This document shows, piece by piece, positions 1-7,147 of a DNA stretch of 22,600 nt. Source of the stretch: an uncultured Mycoplasmatota bacterium (lineage in GTDB: Bacteria; Bacillota_I; Bacilli_A; RF39; UBA660); the NCBI GenBank assembly GCA_900548725.1, contig URLV01000019.1:1-22600 (forward strand). Direction: 5' to 3'. Under the pieces are notes generated by a model, which searched no databases, was not told where the DNA came from, and saw only the letters and a list, made by a program, of their open reading frames with translations. Each line of letters starts with the position of its first letter. The first letter of the stretch is position 1. The position numbers were made by a program, and so were the translations under genes.

Positions 1-184
1 TAGCATAACCTTTTACTGTTTCAACTAAGTTAGGTATTAAATCAGCTCTTCTTTTAAGTTGTACATCAATTTGACTAAATTGATCATCTTTTCTATTTCT
101 TAAACTAATTAAACTATTATAAGTACTAAAATACCAAATTACTAATAAAACAAGTACAGCAATTATAATATATACAGCAATCAT
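1..184 (-). CDS. lemA: LemA family protein, N-terminal part (runs off the window)
   Basis: Only the first 61 codons are present; the gene continues past base 1. The reading starts MIAVYIIIAVLVLLVIWYFS, one membrane helix, followed by a segment ending in DDQFSQIDVQLKRRADLIPN and LVETVKGYA. The helix followed by the 'D..ids.LkrR.dLiPnLvetvkgya' block is the signature of the LemA family, small membrane proteins with a long helical domain whose molecular role is poorly known. The ATG at 184 is preceded by a strong GGAAGGAG site and by a sigma-A promoter at 208-236. The family call is firm; function remains open. Confidence 0.88.
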   Translation of the reverse strand, partial: MIAVYIIIAVLVLLVIWYFSTYNSLISLRNRKDDQFSQIDVQLKRRADLIPNLVETVKGYA

Positions 185-207
185 AAATAAATCTCCTTCC
201 TACTTTA

Positions 208-236
208 ATTATATAGTGTTATAAAAAATAATTCAA
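208..236 (-). promoter_or_regulatory. Sigma-A promoter of lemA
   Basis: On the minus strand, -35 TTGAAT (236-231) and -10 TATAAT (213-208) are separated by exactly 17 bases and lie about 25 bases before the lemA start codon. The elements are near consensus and well placed. Confidence 0.7.
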
Positions 237-283
237 CTAAAAAGAAAAAGAAAAATAATTTTTTTGTTTTCTTTTTCGTTAGT
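236..283 (-). terminator. AT-rich hairpin, possible terminator upstream of lemA
   Basis: GAAAAAGAAAA (244-254) and TTTTCTTTTTC (267-277) pair perfectly over 11 bp. An outer ACTAA/TTAGT pair (236-240 and 279-283) extends the stem. On the minus strand it is followed by TTTTTAG. It could stop leftward transcription from comEC before the lemA promoter, but it is almost pure A:T and therefore weak. Confidence 0.4.
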
Positions 284-575
284 GGTAGCTACAACTAAAA
301 TATATTCAAAACATTATAATGTTATATTATATTGTATGTATAAATTGCAAATATAGTTATAAATTTTATGATATTTTGTACTTTTGTTATAATAATTTCT
401 TTTTTATTTTTTTCACATTAATTCATATTCTCTAATAGCAATTCTATTATCTTAACAATATTTTATTATGTATTTATTTTCTTTTTACAAATTAATATTC
501 CCATTGTATTTTATTGTTAATTTTTCATCATAATCATTTATAGAAATCAATAACAAATAATGAGACCACTCAATT

Positions 576-599
576 GTGTCACCAGTAGTGACACTTTTT
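576..599 (+). terminator. Intrinsic terminator with no upstream gene on its strand
   Basis: GTGTCAC (576-582), loop CAGTA, GTGACAC (588-594), then TTTTT (595-599). On the plus strand this has the form of a rho-independent terminator. On the minus strand the hairpin is followed by AATTGAGTGG with no T-run, so it does not suit comEC. No plus-strand gene lies upstream, so it either ends an unannotated RNA or is a protein-binding dyad. Confidence 0.5.
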
Positions 600-687
600 C
601 ACTATTAAATACAATATAAAATTGTTTCATTCTATATAAATTATTTTGTTTTTTATTTCATTATAATAGTTCATATTTTAATCATTT

Positions 688-2685
688 CTAAGGTGCATAT
701 GTTTTTATATTTAATTTATTCTTTTTAATTATAAATTCTATTGTTCCATCATTATCAGTTCTTAATATTTTTGTTTTATTTATATTATCAAGTACTTCTT
801 TATTTGGGTGACCATATCGATTGTTTTCGCCAACACTAATTATCGAATATTTTGGATTTATTGTATTAATAAATTTTTTATCACTACTTGTCTTAGATCC
901 ATGATGACCTATTTTTATCACATCAGCTTTTAAATTGTATTTATTGATAATATCTAATTCAGTTTCAATAGATGCATCTCCCATAAATAAAAATTTTATA
1001 TTATAAGCATTTAGATAATTTACGATACTATTTGAATTTTCATTATCAAATAATTTATGTTTTATTTTATAAAAATTTATTTTATTATTATATTTTTTGA
1101 TAATTTTATCTTTAGGTAGTTTGCTTTCTAAACTATTTATTTCACCTTCATTAATCATTATTTTTTTTACTTTAAAATTTTTTAATAAATATGTAGCATT
1201 TCCTATATGGTCATTATCTCCATGGCTAATTACAAGTAAATCTATATTATTTATTCCTATACTATGCATAAACTTTATATGATTGTCAGATATATTATAA
1301 TTGCTATTGTAATTTTTTGGTCCAGTATCAATTACTATGCAAGTACTCCCTTTTTTTATTAATGCCATATCACCTTGACCTACATCTAAAAAATATACGT
1401 AATAATTATTATCTAAAACATTCATATACTTTAATGCTAGTATATAAATTAATAAAATTATGTATACTTTTTGGTTTTTTGATAAAGAAATATATATTAA
1501 TAAATAATAGAATGCAATTGTTAACATATTTAATTTTGGAATAGATATATTAAATATATTTATATTTGAAATAAGGTTAGAAATATGTTCTGTAATGTTA
1601 ATAAACAGATTAAATATTTGAATTAAAAATGGAAATATAAATGTTAATAATGATAATGGATATAGAATAAACGATACTAGTGGTACGAAAAATATATTGA
1701 TAAATATACTTAATATGTTTATTTGATAATTTAAACTTACTGTAATTGGTAAACTTACTAAAAAACTTATAAAAGATACGTATAAAAGATTTAATATGTA
1801 GTTTTTATTAAATTTATCTTTAAAATATAATAGTGAGAAACTAACTGTACTACTATATAAAAAACCAATATTATTTATAAATTTTGGAACAAATAATAAT
1901 ATTAAAGAAATAGAGATTGATAAAGGTTCTAAATAAGATATCTTTAATTTTTTTAGTTTAGATAAATTTAGTATTATATAAAATATTATACTTCTAGTTA
2001 TGCTTGCTTGATAATTAGTTAAGACTAAATATATTATTAAAAAGACTATTACAAATAAAACATTTTTATCACTTTTCCTTAATTTATTTAAGACATTTAG
2101 TATTATAGATCCCATTAAACTTATGTGCATTCCTGATATAGAGAAAATATGAATGATTCCATTTTTAGAATAATTTGTATATGTTTCTGTATCAATGTTA
2201 TTTTTATTACCAATTATGAATGCATTTAAATATCCTTTAGTGTCATATTTATTTAATCTAGTTTGAATTTTGTTTTTTATAATATATATGATGTTTTTTG
2301 ATGATATTTGTTTGTTTATTTTATCAACTTCTAGAATGTAATATATATTGTTATTGTTTAAATATTTTTTATAGTTGAATGTGTTTGGTATAGTATTATT
2401 TTTTGGTTTCTTTAAATTTCCTGTTAAATATAATTTATCTCCATAATTAATATTTATCTTTTCATCACTTTTTAAATAATAGTTACATTTTAATTTTTCT
2501 TTACCTTTAATTGTAAAAGTAATATATGTATCTTTATATTCATAAGTTTCTACTATACCATAAAATTTATTGTCATTTATATTATATATTGATTTATCTA
2601 TATCTTTTGTTCTTATGATAGATATTAAGATTATTAAAATTAGTAATAATATATATTTATACTGTAATATATTCTTTAATTGCAT
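688..2685 (-). CDS. comEC: ComEC/Rec2 competence DNA channel protein
   Basis: ComEC is the inner-membrane channel that passes single-stranded DNA into the cytoplasm during natural transformation. An N-terminal hydrophobic segment is followed by an OB-like region ('YGDKLYLTGNLKKPKNNTIP'), the competence domain with many membrane helices ('NGIIHIFSISGMHISLMGSI' is the characteristic family motif), and a C-terminal metallo-beta-lactamase-like domain with FLDVGQGD, SHGDNDHIGN and HHGSKTSS. It is about 665 residues, slightly short for the family but with every domain present. I chose the ATG at 2685, which has GGTGAT about ten bases upstream; an in-frame GTG at 2700 is the alternative. It overlaps the preceding comEA by 29 to 44 bases, implying translational coupling in a comEA-comEA-comEC operon. 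Confidence 0.95.
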   Translation of the reverse strand: MQLKNILQYKYILLLILIILISIIRTKDIDKSIYNINDNKFYGIVETYEYKDTYITFTIKGKEKLKCNYYLKSDEKININYGDKLYLTGNLKKPKNNTIPNTFNYKKYLNNNNIYYILEVDKINKQISSKNIIYIIKNKIQTRLNKYDTKGYLNAFIIGNKNNIDTETYTNYSKNGIIHIFSISGMHISLMGSIILNVLNKLRKSDKNVLFVIVFLIIYLVLTNYQASITRSIIFYIILNLSKLKKLKISYLEPLSISISLILLFVPKFINNIGFLYSSTVSFSLLYFKDKFNKNYILNLLYVSFISFLVSLPITVSLNYQINILSIFINIFFVPLVSFILYPLSLLTFIFPFLIQIFNLFINITEHISNLISNINIFNISIPKLNMLTIAFYYLLIYISLSKNQKVYIILLIYILALKYMNVLDNNYYVYFLDVGQGDMALIKKGSTCIVIDTGPKNYNSNYNISDNHIKFMHSIGINNIDLLVISHGDNDHIGNATYLLKNFKVKKIMINEGEINSLESKLPKDKIIKKYNNKINFYKIKHKLFDNENSNSIVNYLNAYNIKFLFMGDASIETELDIINKYNLKADVIKIGHHGSKTSSDKKFINTINPKYSIISVGENNRYGHPNKEVLDNINKTKILRTDNDGTIEFIIKKNKLNIKTYAP

Positions 2686-3346
2686 CAAATAAAGTATCAC
2701 CTATACCACTAATATTTTTTATTTCTTCAATACTTTTATATAAACCAAATTCATTTCTATATTGTATTATTTTTTCAGCTTTCTTCTCTCCTAATCCTTT
2801 AATATTTAATAAATCTTCATGAGTACAAGTATTAATATTTATGGGAAAAATAATTTGTTTTGTAGTTGTTGTTTTAGTTGATGTAGGTGTTTTAGTTGTT
2901 GTTGTCTTTTTAGTAGTAGGCTCTTTAGTCGTTACGAGCTTACTAGTAGTTTTTTTTGTTGTAGTTTCAGTTATTATTTTCGTTGTGAGATTGATTTCAT
3001 TTGATGAATTATTTAAACTTTTACTTTCATCTATTATACTTTGTTTTTTACATTCTGTTATTTTAGGTTCACATATACAATTTTGTAATTCTTTTATTTT
3101 ATTGATTTCCGTATTACTGTGTATATATATGACCATTTCATCAGTTACTTTTTTTGATAAATTTATATTGTTAGTATATGAATTATCTTTTAATCCTCCT
3201 GCATCATTTATTACATTTTGTATTGTATAATTTTCCTTAATTTCATAAACTCCAGGATTTTTAACATTTCCTTTTATATCACAATACTGCTTATTTTTTA
3301 TTGGCGATAAAGAAACAATTGATAAAAATAGTACTAACTTTTTCAT
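2657..3346 (-). CDS. comEA: ComEA-like DNA receptor, second copy, with Thr/Lys-rich linker
   Basis: ComEA binds incoming DNA at the outer face of the membrane and hands it to ComEC. Order in the 229 residues: a short hydrophobic N-terminus (MKKLVLFLSIVSLS), an SLBB-type domain ('CDIKGNVKNPGVYEIKENYT' through 'NINLSKKVTDEMVIYIHS'), a cysteine-bearing stretch (NCICEPKITEC), a Thr/Lys low-complexity linker at about residues 126-166, and a C-terminal helix-hairpin-helix DNA-binding domain ('ININTCTHEDLLNIKGLGEK' and 'ISGIGDTLFDAIKEYI'). The start overlaps the previous comEA stop as ATGA. The hydrophobic leader is shorter than a normal anchor, so it may be secreted or only weakly anchored. It appears to be a tandem paralogue of 3343-3987. 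Confidence 0.9.
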   Translation of the reverse strand: MKKLVLFLSIVSLSPIKNKQYCDIKGNVKNPGVYEIKENYTIQNVINDAGGLKDNSYTNNINLSKKVTDEMVIYIHSNTEINKIKELQNCICEPKITECKKQSIIDESKSLNNSSNEINLTTKIITETTTKKTTSKLVTTKEPTTKKTTTTKTPTSTKTTTTKQIIFPININTCTHEDLLNIKGLGEKKAEKIIQYRNEFGLYKSIEEIKNISGIGDTLFDAIKEYITV

Positions 3347-3987
3347 ATTGTTATATTATCTTTTATTTTATTAAATAAAGAATCTCCTATACCATTTATA
3401 TTTTTTATTTCTTCTATATTTTTAAATTGTCCATTTGTTTCTCGATATTCAATTATATTTTTTGCTTTACTCTCTCCTATACCAGATATTTTTAATAATT
3501 CTTCTAAAGAAGCAGTATTAATATTAATTTTTTCATCATTATTTTTATTTTCATTAGTTTCAATACAATTATTTACTTCAATTACCTCAGTCTTACATTT
3601 AGTATCACACGACATATTTCCTTCATGCTTTTTGATGTCATCATTTGAATAAATATATATTACCATTTCACTTTTTAATTTTTGACTTAAATTTATATTA
3701 GAAGTATTTGCATTTTTTTTAAGACCTCCTGCTAAATTTATAGCATCAATTACTCTATCATTTTCATTAAATTCGTAAACACCAGGATTTTTAACGTTTC
3801 CCTTAATATCAATATATTGTTTGATTTTTACTGTTGTTGTAACTTTAGTAGTTTCTTCCATGAAAGATAAATCATTGTTTTTATCTTCGTATTTTTTTGA
3901 ATTTGTAAAATATAATAGCAATCCTATTAATAAAATAATTACTATTATAATTATGTGTTTAATTATTTTAAAATCTATTTTTTTCAT
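3343..3987 (-). CDS. comEA: ComEA DNA receptor, first copy, membrane-anchored
   Basis: A 214-residue ComEA with a clear N-terminal membrane anchor (helix at about residues 10-28, rich in Ile/Leu), an SLBB-type domain ('YIDIKGNVKNPGVYEFNEND' through 'NINLSQKLKSEMVIYIYS'), a linker with three cysteines, and a helix-hairpin-helix domain ('ININTASLEELLKISGIGES' and 'INGIGDSLFNKIKDNI'). This is the canonical ComEA architecture. It is first in the operon; its TGA stop overlaps the ATG of the next comEA. The opposite-strand Ku gene starts 62 bases away. Promoter sequence on this strand is not obvious. Confidence 0.93.
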   Translation of the reverse strand: MKKIDFKIIKHIIIIVIILLIGLLLYFTNSKKYEDKNNDLSFMEETTKVTTTVKIKQYIDIKGNVKNPGVYEFNENDRVIDAINLAGGLKKNANTSNINLSQKLKSEMVIYIYSNDDIKKHEGNMSCDTKCKTEVIEVNNCIETNENKNNDEKININTASLEELLKISGIGESKAKNIIEYRETNGQFKNIEEIKNINGIGDSLFNKIKDNITI

Positions 3988-4006
3988 TATTTTATCATTC
4001 CTTTCG

Positions 4007-4037
4007 TATAATTTTATTTTTATTATTTAAAATAATA
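4007..4037 (+). promoter_or_regulatory. Possible -10 element and 17-bp palindrome before ku
   Basis: A TATAAT at 4007-4012 on the plus strand has no convincing -35. Just downstream, TATTATTT-A-AAATAATA (4021-4037) is a perfect inverted repeat around one central base, ending next to the GGTGAT ribosome binding site of ku. In so AT-rich a region it may be chance, but its position between divergent operons suits an operator. Confidence 0.3.
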
Positions 4038-4048
4038 ATGGTGATTAT

Positions 4049-4798
4049 ATGCCTAATATACATAATAATATTTCTTTTGCTTTAGTAAATATACCTATTG
4101 TTATTAATCCAATAATTCATGATAATGATATTCCGTTTAATCAGTTACATAAAAAGTGTTTGAATAGAATTAAATATATAAAATATTGTCCAATTTGTAA
4201 GAAAGATTTAAAAGAAGTAGATATTATTAAAGGTTATCAATACGATAAAGATTCTTATATAACATTTAATAAAGATGAACTTAATAAATTAAAAATTCCT
4301 AATGAAAAAGAAATTGAAGTAATAGGATTTGTAAATCTAAAAGAAATTGAATCATATTATTTTGAAAAAAGTTTTTATTTATCTAGTGATAATTCTAATA
4401 AGGCGTATAAATTATTTTGTGAAGCATTAAATAAAACTAAATTAGTTGCATTATGTAAAATGGTGTTGGGTAGTAAATTTTATTATTCTATAATTAGATA
4501 TAATCCTAAAGGATTGTTGATGACAACTTTATATTTTTTTGAAGAAATAGATATACCTACAATTATTGATGAAAAAGCTATAAACAAGAAAGAGTTAGAC
4601 CTTGCTATTAAACTTATAAATTCGATGAAAACTAAGTTTAATCCTAAAGAATATGAAGATTTATATCAGAATAATATTAGAAATGCTATTGAAGATAAAT
4701 TAAATGGTAAAGAAATCAAGGGTACTAAGAAAAATAATAAAAAGAAAATTAATGATTTAATGAAAGCATTAGAAAAGAGTTTAAAAAATGTGGAATAA
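4049..4798 (+). CDS. ku: Bacterial Ku, non-homologous end-joining protein
   Basis: Ku forms a dimeric ring on double-strand DNA ends and recruits LigD. The 249 residues follow the bacterial Ku pattern: 'ISFALVNIP' at residues 8-16, FNQLHKKC at 30-37, RIKYIKYCPIC at 40-50 (Cys/His cluster), GYQYDKDSYI, then the beta-barrel region with ALCKMVLGSKFYYSIIRYNP and a final NDLMKALEKSL, matching the family's conserved 'DLMeALkaSL' tail preceded by a Lys-rich stretch. It is at the short end of the family. A GGTGAT site precedes the ATG. The stop overlaps the ligase start by 11 bases, so the two are co-translated. It diverges from the comEA operon. Confidence 0.93.
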   Translation: MPNIHNNISFALVNIPIVINPIIHDNDIPFNQLHKKCLNRIKYIKYCPICKKDLKEVDIIKGYQYDKDSYITFNKDELNKLKIPNEKEIEVIGFVNLKEIESYYFEKSFYLSSDNSNKAYKLFCEALNKTKLVALCKMVLGSKFYYSIIRYNPKGLLMTTLYFFEEIDIPTIIDEKAINKKELDLAIKLINSMKTKFNPKEYEDLYQNNIRNAIEDKLNGKEIKGTKKNNKKKINDLMKALEKSLKNVE

Positions 4799-5660
4799 AG
4801 CTGTTAAACCAATGTTACTTAGTGAGAGTAATGATATTCCTAAAAAAAACTTTATTTATGAACTTAAATATGATGGTATGAGAGCTTTAATATATGTTGA
4901 TTCTAAAAATTTAAAAATATTTAATAGACATCAGAGAGATATCACTAATTTATTTCCTGAATTTAAAGAAATAACAAAATTAGTGTCTAAAAAATGTATA
5001 TTGGATGGAGAAATAATTTGTGTTAAGGATGGTAAACCTGATTTTAGTAAATTACAAAATAGAATACATTTAAAAAATAATAAAAAAATACTAAGTCAAA
5101 GTATGTGGAATCGTGCTACATTTATATGTTTTGATATTTTGTTTTATGATAAAAATGTATGTTTGTTACCACTTTGTGAGCGAAAAAAACTTTTGGAAAC
5201 AATTGATGATAATGACATATTTGTTAAAAGCAAAATATTTTATGATGGCAATAAACTTTTTAAAAATATTAAAAAGTTTGATTTAGAGGGAATTGTTTGT
5301 AAAAATGTTAATTCAAAATATATTGTTAATTCAAGAAGTGATGAATGGATTAAAGTAAAGAATTATAAATATGAATATTTTTATATTGGAGCTTATTCAT
5401 TATCGAATAGTAATGTTTTTTCAATATATTTAGGTGAATATATAAATAAAAATTTTTATTATGTTGGAAAAGTATTTGTTAGCAAAAAATCTGGATTATA
5501 TGAAAAATTATTAGAGTGTGATAGAAGTGAAAATTTATTTAATAATATTGATTTTGAAGCAAATTTTATAAAACCTAGTATAAAAGTAAAAATAAGATAT
5601 ATTGAAAGAACTAGCAACAATCATTTAAGAGAAGCATTTTATATTTCTAAAAATTATTAA
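4788..5660 (+). CDS. ligD: ATP-dependent DNA ligase, ligase-only LigD type
   Basis: Seals double-strand breaks held by Ku. The 290 residues contain the nucleotidyltransferase core: motif I 'ELKYDGMRA' with the likely adenylated Lys27, DGEIICVKDG, FICFDILFYD, EGIVCKN and WIKVKNYK (motif V), then an OB-fold ending 'IRYIERTSNNHLREAFYISK'. No polymerase/primase or 3'-phosphoesterase domain is fused, unlike mycobacterial or pseudomonad LigD; separate genes for those are not in the window. Overlap with ku and the shared strand indicate a two-gene operon. Its 3' end overlaps by 14 bases the convergent frameshifted gene at 5647-6023. Confidence 0.92.
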   Translation: MWNKAVKPMLLSESNDIPKKNFIYELKYDGMRALIYVDSKNLKIFNRHQRDITNLFPEFKEITKLVSKKCILDGEIICVKDGKPDFSKLQNRIHLKNNKKILSQSMWNRATFICFDILFYDKNVCLLPLCERKKLLETIDDNDIFVKSKIFYDGNKLFKNIKKFDLEGIVCKNVNSKYIVNSRSDEWIKVKNYKYEYFYIGAYSLSNSNVFSIYLGEYINKNFYYVGKVFVSKKSGLYEKLLECDRSENLFNNIDFEANFIKPSIKVKIRYIERTSNNHLREAFYISKNY

Positions 5661-6023
5661 TTCTTATTATGTATGTGTACATTTCATTTTCAGATGTTTT
5701 ATATTTTTTGTTAGGATAATTTGTTTTTTCGTGAAATAACTTAGACTTTACATTTTTGTGCATTCTAATTATAAATTCTAAATTTCCTATATAGCAAACA
5801 ATTTTATTTGAATTTTTGTAATAATTTAAATCAAATATTTCTTCCTTTAAGTCATGTACTTCTAAATTATTTATTATATATTTTTTATTAACTTTTAATG
5901 CGTCTCCAATTATTTCTGATAAAACACATATACTATCATGTGATAAAAATATTTTTTTGAAAATATATAATTTTTTAGATCATCCATAAAACTATAAGGA
6001 TTAGTATAATTGTATCTTGTCAT
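5647..6023 (-). pseudogene. Frameshifted unknown gene (about 125 residues if repaired)
   Basis: An ATG at 6023 follows an excellent AGGGAGG site. The frame reads MTRYNYTNPYSFMDDLKNYI and then stops after 37 residues at 5910. If one base is added to the seven-T run at 5952-5958, the reading continues IFLSHDSICVLSEIIGDALK... and stays open to a TAG at 5647, with normal composition for this genome (KVNKKYIINNLEVHDLKEEI, FEFIIRMHKNV-like segments). The unbroken second frame argues for a recent single-base deletion, a homopolymer sequencing error, or slippage. I do not recognise the protein; there is no signal peptide or membrane helix. Confidence 0.6.
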
Positions 6024-6114
6024 AATTTTCCTCCCTTCACTATATATTATTGTGAAAAAATTTGTTTTTCCTTTTTTTTTCGTGCATTTTTTTAAGTTTT
6101 TTTACTTTTTATAC

Positions 6115-6143
6115 CAAAATAAAAAATCTGATTAACAGATTTT
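6115..6143 (-). terminator. Terminator after cysK
   Basis: AAAATCTG (6123-6130), loop ATTAA, CAGATTTT (6136-6143) forms an 8-bp stem; on the minus strand the stem runs into TTTTTTATTTT. It lies 10 bases past the cysK stop. Confidence 0.75.
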
Positions 6144-6153
6144 AAATTTTGTA

Positions 6154-7101
6154 CTATACAAGTTCTAAACTTATAAGTTTAATATTATTAGAAATTAAAT
6201 TTGTATTTTCATTAATATTTTTAGACAAATCGGTACTTAGATATTTTTTTAAATCATCAGTAAATACTGTTACTGTATCATCAATTTCACTTAAAACACA
6301 ACCCAAAAAATTTGCTCCACTTGATATACCAACACCAAGTCCAAATTTTTTTGCAAGCAATCTAGACATATTTATTGCATCTTCATCATTTATATCAATT
6401 ATTTTATCTATCATTTTTTTATCTACTAGACTAGGTATAAAATCATCTCCAATGCCTTCTATTTTATGACTACCACCATCTATGCCTTTAGAAAGTATTG
6501 GTAAACTATCAGGCTCAATTGCTATAATTTTTATTTTATTATTAAATTCTTTTAATCGTTTTCCTACTCCCATTAAAGTACCACCAGTTCCAATACCATT
6601 AACAAAAGCACTAATATTTTTAATTTTATCTATTATCTCAACACCAGTTGTATTGTAGTGAGCTAAAACATTTTTTTCATTATCAAATTGATTTGGTCTA
6701 AAACCATTTAATTCTTTTGCTAATTCATCTGCTCTTCTAATGCATTCTTTAAAACCACCATCTTCTTTAGATACTAAATATACTTTTGCACCATAGATTT
6801 TCATAATATTTATTCTTTCACTGCTTACCCAATCTGGCATAAATATATGAACATCATGATTATAAAGTCTTCCTAGTGCACTAAAAGATATACCTGTATT
6901 ACCACTAGTTGCTTCGATTATAGGCATATCTTCTTTTAAACTTCCATCTCTGATAGATTCTTTGATAATATATTCTGCAATTCTATCTTTTATACTTCCA
7001 GTATAATTATAGTACTCTAACTTTGCGTACATATTTCTAATAATGCCTTTATACTCATATTTTATTTTAATCAACGGTGTATTTCCAATTAAATTTTTCA
7101 T
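6154..7101 (-). CDS. cysK: Cysteine synthase (O-acetylserine sulfhydrylase), PLP enzyme
   Basis: Makes cysteine from O-acetylserine and sulfide. The 315-residue protein starts MKNLIGNTPLIKI, carries the PLP-binding Lys38 in GSIKDR, the substrate-binding loop TSGNTG at 65-70, and the phosphate loop GTGGT at 171-175, with a C-terminal 'VFTDDLKKYLSTDL' typical of clostridial-type cysteine synthases. All catalytic motifs are intact; a cystathionine beta-synthase-like or other beta-substituting role cannot be excluded from sequence. The ATG follows GAGGCG. It lies 46 bases after the GH25 gene with no strong terminator between, so it may be read from the sufB unit; a -10 TATAAT at 7125-7120 with a weak ATAACA -35 is also possible. 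Confidence 0.88.
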   Translation of the reverse strand: MKNLIGNTPLIKIKYEYKGIIRNMYAKLEYYNYTGSIKDRIAEYIIKESIRDGSLKEDMPIIEATSGNTGISFSALGRLYNHDVHIFMPDWVSSERINIMKIYGAKVYLVSKEDGGFKECIRRADELAKELNGFRPNQFDNEKNVLAHYNTTGVEIIDKIKNISAFVNGIGTGGTLMGVGKRLKEFNNKIKIIAIEPDSLPILSKGIDGGSHKIEGIGDDFIPSLVDKKMIDKIIDINDEDAINMSRLLAKKFGLGVGISSGANFLGCVLSEIDDTVTVFTDDLKKYLSTDLSKNINENTNLISNNIKLISLELV

Positions 7102-7147
7102 AGTTTTCGCCTCTAATTTATTATATATTTATTTATCAATAATGTTA

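Larger units (their letters stand above)
185..687. other. Gene-free intergenic region
   Basis: No protein-coding signal is visible on either strand. The region holds the lemA promoter and ribosome binding site, the A/T-rich hairpin at 236-283, a near-palindrome AGTGGTAGCTACAACT at 281-296 (perfect core GTAGCTAC), a 14-bp perfect palindrome AACATTATAATGTT at 310-323, an extended -10-like TGTTATAAT at 385-393 on the plus strand, and the hairpin at 576-594. No clear terminator follows comEC immediately after its stop at 688. Confidence 0.6.

Noticed and set aside
1097..1544. Open frames on the plus strand across comEC
   Set aside because: They are antisense to a clearly conserved ComEC coding region and have no ribosome binding site or motif.
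2820..2975. CRISPR-like or tandem repeat array in the region
   Set aside because: The repeats are codon-level within a coding frame, not equal repeats with unique spacers.
2841..3230. Plus-strand frame rich in Val and Phe opposite the comEA linker
   Set aside because: It is the antisense of the Thr/Lys-rich repeat, which always gives a hydrophobic shadow frame.
5661..5910. No gene in the gap after ligD
   Set aside because: The minus strand carries the second half of the frameshifted frame, which has continuous codons to 5647, so the gap is not empty.
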